Shown here: positions 7,295 through 10,205 of the stretch, one piece after another
Layout of the letters: every line of letters begins with the position of its first letter
Position numbering within the stretch: the stretch's first letter is position 1
Source of the DNA: Emticicia sp043780375
Lineage (GTDB): Bacteria; Bacteroidota; Bacteroidia; Cytophagales; Spirosomataceae
Length of the DNA: 10,205 nt
Assembly: GCF_043780375.1 (NCBI RefSeq)
Contig: NZ_JAYWCU010000215.1
Location: forward strand, 1 to 10,205
Reading direction: 5' to 3'
The notes under the pieces: generated by a model
What the model was told of the DNA's origin: nothing
The model's database searches: none
The model's input: the letters and a program-made list of their open reading frames with translations, nothing else
Translations under genes and position numbers: made by a program

Positions 7295-7861
7295 TTATCC
7301 AATGGCTATATTTCGCTCACGAATACGTTGAGCGGGATTACCTTGGTAGATAGAATAAGATTCAAGATTCTTTGTTGCAACCGAATTGACAGATAAAACT
7401 GAGTGTGAATAGCAGGTAACACCTCCACAAACTACTGCCTTTGCACCAATCCAAACACCCTCCTCAATAATTATATCTTTAATCATTAAATCAAATGTTT
7501 CTTTACTATAATCGTGATTTCCAGAAAGAAGCATAGAACCTTGCGAAAGGCAGGCATTATCTCCAATTTTGACTTTTCCAAGATTATCAATCCACAAACA
7601 TTCGCCAAGCCAAACATTGTTGCCAATTTCCAAATTCCAAGGATATTTTATATTTATGCCGTGTTTCATCATTACATTCTTTCCGATTTTAGCTCCAAAT
7701 AGCCTTAAAACCATTAGTTTTAAAGCAACAGGAATCAATAAATAGGACTTAATAAAAACATTGTTAACCAAAAACCATAAAACCGACATGAGAAATCCTC
7801 TTGTCAGATTTGATTTTTTATACCAATCGTTATTATATTTCGATAAATCAGTTTTATACAT
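7295..7861 (-). CDS. WcaF-like hexapeptide-repeat acyltransferase
   Basis: A 188-residue left-handed beta-helix acyltransferase, the family that moves an acetyl (or other acyl) group from CoA to a sugar hydroxyl. Residues 20-55 contain a hydrophobic stretch and the LRLFGAKIG lead-in. Imperfect hexapeptide repeats run from about 56 to 165 (IGKNVMM, IGNNVWLGE, IGDNACLSQGS, IEEGVWIGAKAVVCGGV). His116 in SGNHDYS is the likely catalytic base, and the end TKNLESYSIYQGNPAQRIRER is typical of WcaF, the colanic-acid acetyltransferase. Length is normal and the domain is complete. The neighbouring WecA-like gene supports a role in decorating an exopolysaccharide or other surface glycan, but no glycosyltransferase or flippase lies nearby, so the acceptor is unknown. 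ATG 7859-7861 is the natural start; no clear ribosome-binding site is seen, as is usual in this phylum. Confidence 0.9.
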   Translation of the reverse strand: MYKTDLSKYNNDWYKKSNLTRGFLMSVLWFLVNNVFIKSYLLIPVALKLMVLRLFGAKIGKNVMMKHGINIKYPWNLEIGNNVWLGECLWIDNLGKVKIGDNACLSQGSMLLSGNHDYSKETFDLMIKDIIIEEGVWIGAKAVVCGGVTCYSHSVLSVNSVATKNLESYSIYQGNPAQRIRERNIAIG

Positions 7862-7902
7862 TTAGACTCAAGTTGATTAAAAGGTCACAAAAACTGTGCT
7901 AC

Positions 7903-7926
7903 TTTTTTATTTTTTTTAATTTTTTT
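7903..7926. promoter_or_regulatory. Clustered A-tracts upstream of the acyltransferase gene
   Basis: On the plus strand T6, T8 and T7 runs follow one another, broken only by A and AA; on the coding strand they are A-tracts 40-65 bp before the acyltransferase ATG. Such tracts can stiffen or bend DNA or act like an UP element. I see no clear TAnnTTTG nearby, so a promoter role is a guess. Confidence 0.25.
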
Positions 7927-7964
7927 AGAAATTTAATATATCTTATTAATAACCAGGTTTAAAC

Positions 7965-9221
7965 TCATAAAGCCTGCAACTTGGCTATTAATAAACTACT
8001 TTTTTCTCTTCCTTCGTCAAGACGGTCGGCTAAATAGGTTTTTGTTGCTTCAAAATGCTTGCGATAGCTTTCCTTATCACCCATTTCTACAATATTTGCC
8101 CATTCATGCACAGCAGTATGAAACGCCAAATCTTCTCCTCTAATACTTTTATCAAACAAGGCTGCCGAAATAGTTTCTTCCAACAAATCTTCGTTGAGGA
8201 ATAAATATTCAGCCATACCAACTCTGAGTTTAAAGGGTGGCGTTTGACAAATCAAGCTTTTATAAGGATTTGTACCTAATTTGTGCCAAGTTTCTACCAT
8301 TGCCAATAAACTTAAGTGCGAGTTTGGTTTATGACCAATGTCTTGGCTTAGACTAAACTCGTTCATTATTTTATCATCGAGCATCAATGTATTAGTTTTG
8401 TCTCTGAAAACTTGGTCACGAGCAGCGTAAATTCTTTTTCTAAATTTTTTCTCGTTTTCTTCAATCATCAATTCAAAAAGCTCGCTTTCGGCTTTTGCAT
8501 AGCTTCTAACATCTTTTTTTGCATAAGGATTAAGTAAAGCAAGTCCAGAATAAACATGAAATTTATAGCTATAAATCCGTAAAGTCATCAAAAATTTTAC
8601 ATTATCTAAGCCATTTGGATGTAAAGTATTTTCCCAAGGATATACTTTTCGGTGCATAAATGCCGTGCCTATACTCTCAAACCCTACGTGCGTTACTGCC
8701 TGAATATCAGCCATCATTCGGTCGTGGGCATGAAAATCTTCTAATTGATGAATGGTTGAACCAATTTTTGAAAATAAATCTAATGTTTCATCGAAAGCTA
8801 AATTACTTGCTCGATGATTGATGACCACGAGCGTTTGTCCAACAGGGTTTACTGATGGACCAAAAAGAGCATGGCATGTAACGATTTGTGCATCTTTGGG
8901 CAGGTATTTTTCAAAAGCGGCAATTTCTGGCGTTTTTACGGAAGTCTGACCAGCTACAATTGCTCCATATTTAGTTGAAGGCCCACATTGGGCAACAACT
9001 TTATCTATGTTTTCTGCCTCAACCGAATACAAAATAAAATCACATAGGCGGGAAACAGCTATTCCATCATTTAAGATTTTGATGTTAGATTGATTAAGCT
9101 CTTTTTCTAAAATCTCACGATTTTGTGGTAAATCACAGCCATAAACATCAAAACCCACGTTTGCCCATAGTCGAGCAAACATTTTCCCCATATCTCCTAA
9201 GCCGATTACTCCTATTTTCAT
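7965..9221 (-). CDS. Prephenate dehydrogenase-like protein of the fungal Tyr1 type
   Basis: A 418-residue protein expected to oxidise and decarboxylate prephenate to 4-hydroxyphenylpyruvate with NAD(P)+, in tyrosine synthesis. Residues 1-160 form a Rossmann domain with the nucleotide loop GLGDMG (7-12) and an Asp at residue 30 after the second strand. CHALFGP (His117) is in the place of the catalytic His of TyrA (usual motif HPMxGx), and HDRMMADIQAVTH (167-178) corresponds to the HDxxxAxxSHLPH motif. The helical part is longer than in ordinary bacterial TyrA (about 280-370 residues). From memory it strongly resembles yeast Tyr1: YSVEAENIDKVVAQCGPS, AAFEKYLPKD, LRIYSYKFHVYSGLAL, PNSHLSLLA and the ICQTPPF region all look shared. 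There is no ACT or chorismate-mutase domain. No aromatic-pathway gene adjoins it; the downstream genes concern surface glycans. The function of the bacterial homologues could differ. Confidence 0.85.
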   Translation of the reverse strand: MKIGVIGLGDMGKMFARLWANVGFDVYGCDLPQNREILEKELNQSNIKILNDGIAVSRLCDFILYSVEAENIDKVVAQCGPSTKYGAIVAGQTSVKTPEIAAFEKYLPKDAQIVTCHALFGPSVNPVGQTLVVINHRASNLAFDETLDLFSKIGSTIHQLEDFHAHDRMMADIQAVTHVGFESIGTAFMHRKVYPWENTLHPNGLDNVKFLMTLRIYSYKFHVYSGLALLNPYAKKDVRSYAKAESELFELMIEENEKKFRKRIYAARDQVFRDKTNTLMLDDKIMNEFSLSQDIGHKPNSHLSLLAMVETWHKLGTNPYKSLICQTPPFKLRVGMAEYLFLNEDLLEETISAALFDKSIRGEDLAFHTAVHEWANIVEMGDKESYRKHFEATKTYLADRLDEGREKSSLLIAKLQAL

Positions 9222-9357
9222 TTATAAAAGCGTGAATGAGTTTATAATATATTTCATCATAATCTCAATATTAAAACTTTATTTTGCAATAAAATTCTGA
9301 CTACAAATTAACAACAATTTACTGATTGCCGATTTATGACTAAGAATTCTACAAAGC

Positions 9358-9398
9358 AGAAAAGACTCCACAATTAAATTAATTATGTAGTCTTTTCT
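9358..9398 (-). terminator. Hairpin terminator after the amidohydrolase gene
   Basis: AGAAAAGACT (9358-9367) pairs perfectly with AGTCTTTTCT (9389-9398), with a 21-nt A+T-rich interior that can pair a little further. It begins 16 bp after the amidohydrolase stop codon on the minus strand, where an intrinsic terminator is expected. The U-rich part lies inside the stem rather than in a long tail, so the fit is good but not ideal. Confidence 0.6.
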
Positions 9399-9414
9399 TT
9401 TGTGTTATTGTTAT

Positions 9415-10205
9415 TTACTTTCCTGAAATACCGTATTTATCAACGTATTTCTTATTTAATCTTTTTTGTTTATCATCTAAATCAATTTTCTTACCTCTAA
9501 TAAAAGCATATTCAACTTTATTGGTTTTCATATCTAAAATGTCACCTGCCGAAACTGCAATGGTAGCTTGTTTGCCAACTTCGAGCGTGCCGACTTGCTT
9601 ATCAATGCCCAAAATTTTGGCATTATTTAAGGTTATCATCTTTAAGGCATCTTCTTTGTCCATACCAAAAGCGGCAGAAGTGCCTGCAACGAAAGGTAGG
9701 TTTCTGGTTTTGTAAAACTCTTCGGTATAGAACATTCCAGTAAGAATACCCGCTTTCATTAATTTTGCTGGTAACTTGTATGGAGCCCACACATCTTCAT
9801 CAACAGTATTTGGTAAACGATGTGTAGGAGCAACAATGACTGGAATATTGTTTTCTTTCAAGAAATCAATGGCTAATTCGGCCTCTTCGCCCCCAACAAC
9901 TATAATTTTTAGAATTTTATATTGTTGAGCAAGTCTTACCGACTCAATAATTTCTTTGCCATATTCTGTTCTTATAAAAAGTTGCTTTGACCCGTCAAAA
10001 AGTCCACGCATTGCTTCTAATTTAGCATTTTTAGTGGTAGGACTGGCTGTTTCGGCATAAGCAAGGGCATCAGCAAAAAATTTATGTAAGTCATTTTTTT
10101 GCTCAATATACTTTTCGTTTTTCTTTACGACAAATTTCAAGTCTTCAAAACTAAACTGACGAGAAATAAGCGTAGGGTAATTTAGCCAAATGCCATCATC
10201 TTTTT
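9415..10205 (-). CDS. Imidazolonepropionase-like amidohydrolase, C-terminal part (cut by window edge)
   Basis: The frame is open from the right edge to the TGA-proximal end at 9415, giving 262 visible residues; the true start is outside the window. A TTG at 10138-10140 lies within the continuing frame (upstream residues KDDGIWLNYPTLISRQFSFED) and is not the start. The family consists of metal-dependent hydrolases of the amidohydrolase superfamily, acting on cyclic amides, dipeptides or similar. The best family evidence is the C-terminal signature: RNLPFVAGTSAAFGMDKEDALKMITLNNAKILGI followed by VGTLEVGKQATIAVSAGDILDM, the returning beta-sandwich segment. The stretches normally holding metal-binding His and Asp residues read differently here (FIRTEYGKEI, IIVVGGEEAE, ILTGMFYTEEF), so the visible part may be catalytically degenerate. 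Relatives in this phylum are commonly exported and may occur as adjacent paralogues; neither point can be checked here. Confidence 0.85.
   Translation of the reverse strand, partial: KDDGIWLNYPTLISRQFSFEDLKFVVKKNEKYIEQKNDLHKFFADALAYAETASPTTKNAKLEAMRGLFDGSKQLFIRTEYGKEIIESVRLAQQYKILKIIVVGGEEAELAIDFLKENNIPVIVAPTHRLPNTVDEDVWAPYKLPAKLMKAGILTGMFYTEEFYKTRNLPFVAGTSAAFGMDKEDALKMITLNNAKILGIDKQVGTLEVGKQATIAVSAGDILDMKTNKVEYAFIRGKKIDLDDKQKRLNKKYVDKYGISGK

Noticed and set aside
10138..10140. TTG as the start codon of the amidohydrolase
   Set aside because: The frame continues upstream to the window edge with plausible protein sequence, and the visible part is only the C-terminal half of a normal amidohydrolase.

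Overview
The window looks like chromosomal DNA from a member of the Bacteroidota, probably a Cytophagales-type environmental bacterium. The evidence is a SusC/SusD outer-membrane nutrient-uptake pair, a SusD lipoprotein start with an acidic export-type signal after the cysteine, A+T-rich intergenic DNA, and a Bacteroidota-style promoter (TTG, 20-nt spacer, TAnnTTTG) in front of guaA. The genus assignment is inference. I saw no mobile element, CRISPR array, tRNA or rRNA.

Layout, left to right. Positions 1-3708 (minus strand) hold a susC-like TonB-dependent receptor followed 25 bp later by a susD-like lipoprotein cut by the left edge. Together they should form one outer-membrane importer; no linked enzyme is visible, so the substrate is unknown. 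Positions 3709-4243 are a 535-bp divergent intergenic region with promoter-like elements and short direct repeats. guaA (GMP synthase) follows on the plus strand (4244-5773). A 17-bp perfect hairpin at 5914-5951 separates it from the convergent genes to its right.

Positions 6014-9221 (minus strand) hold three genes in one direction with gaps of about 100 bp: a fungal-type prephenate dehydrogenase-like protein (first transcribed), a WcaF-like hexapeptide acyltransferase, and a WecA/TagO-type polyprenyl-phosphate sugar-1-phosphate transferase. The last two fit envelope polysaccharide synthesis (acyl decoration and lipid-linked initiation). The dehydrogenase-like gene has no evident link to that pathway. 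From 9415 to the right edge (minus strand) lies the C-terminal part of an imidazolonepropionase-like amidohydrolase, followed by its own hairpin.

No wholly new multi-gene system stands out. The most interesting items are the eukaryote-like TyrA homologue, the apparently degenerate metal site of the amidohydrolase, and a pair of 12-bp direct repeats spaced by two helical turns upstream of guaA.
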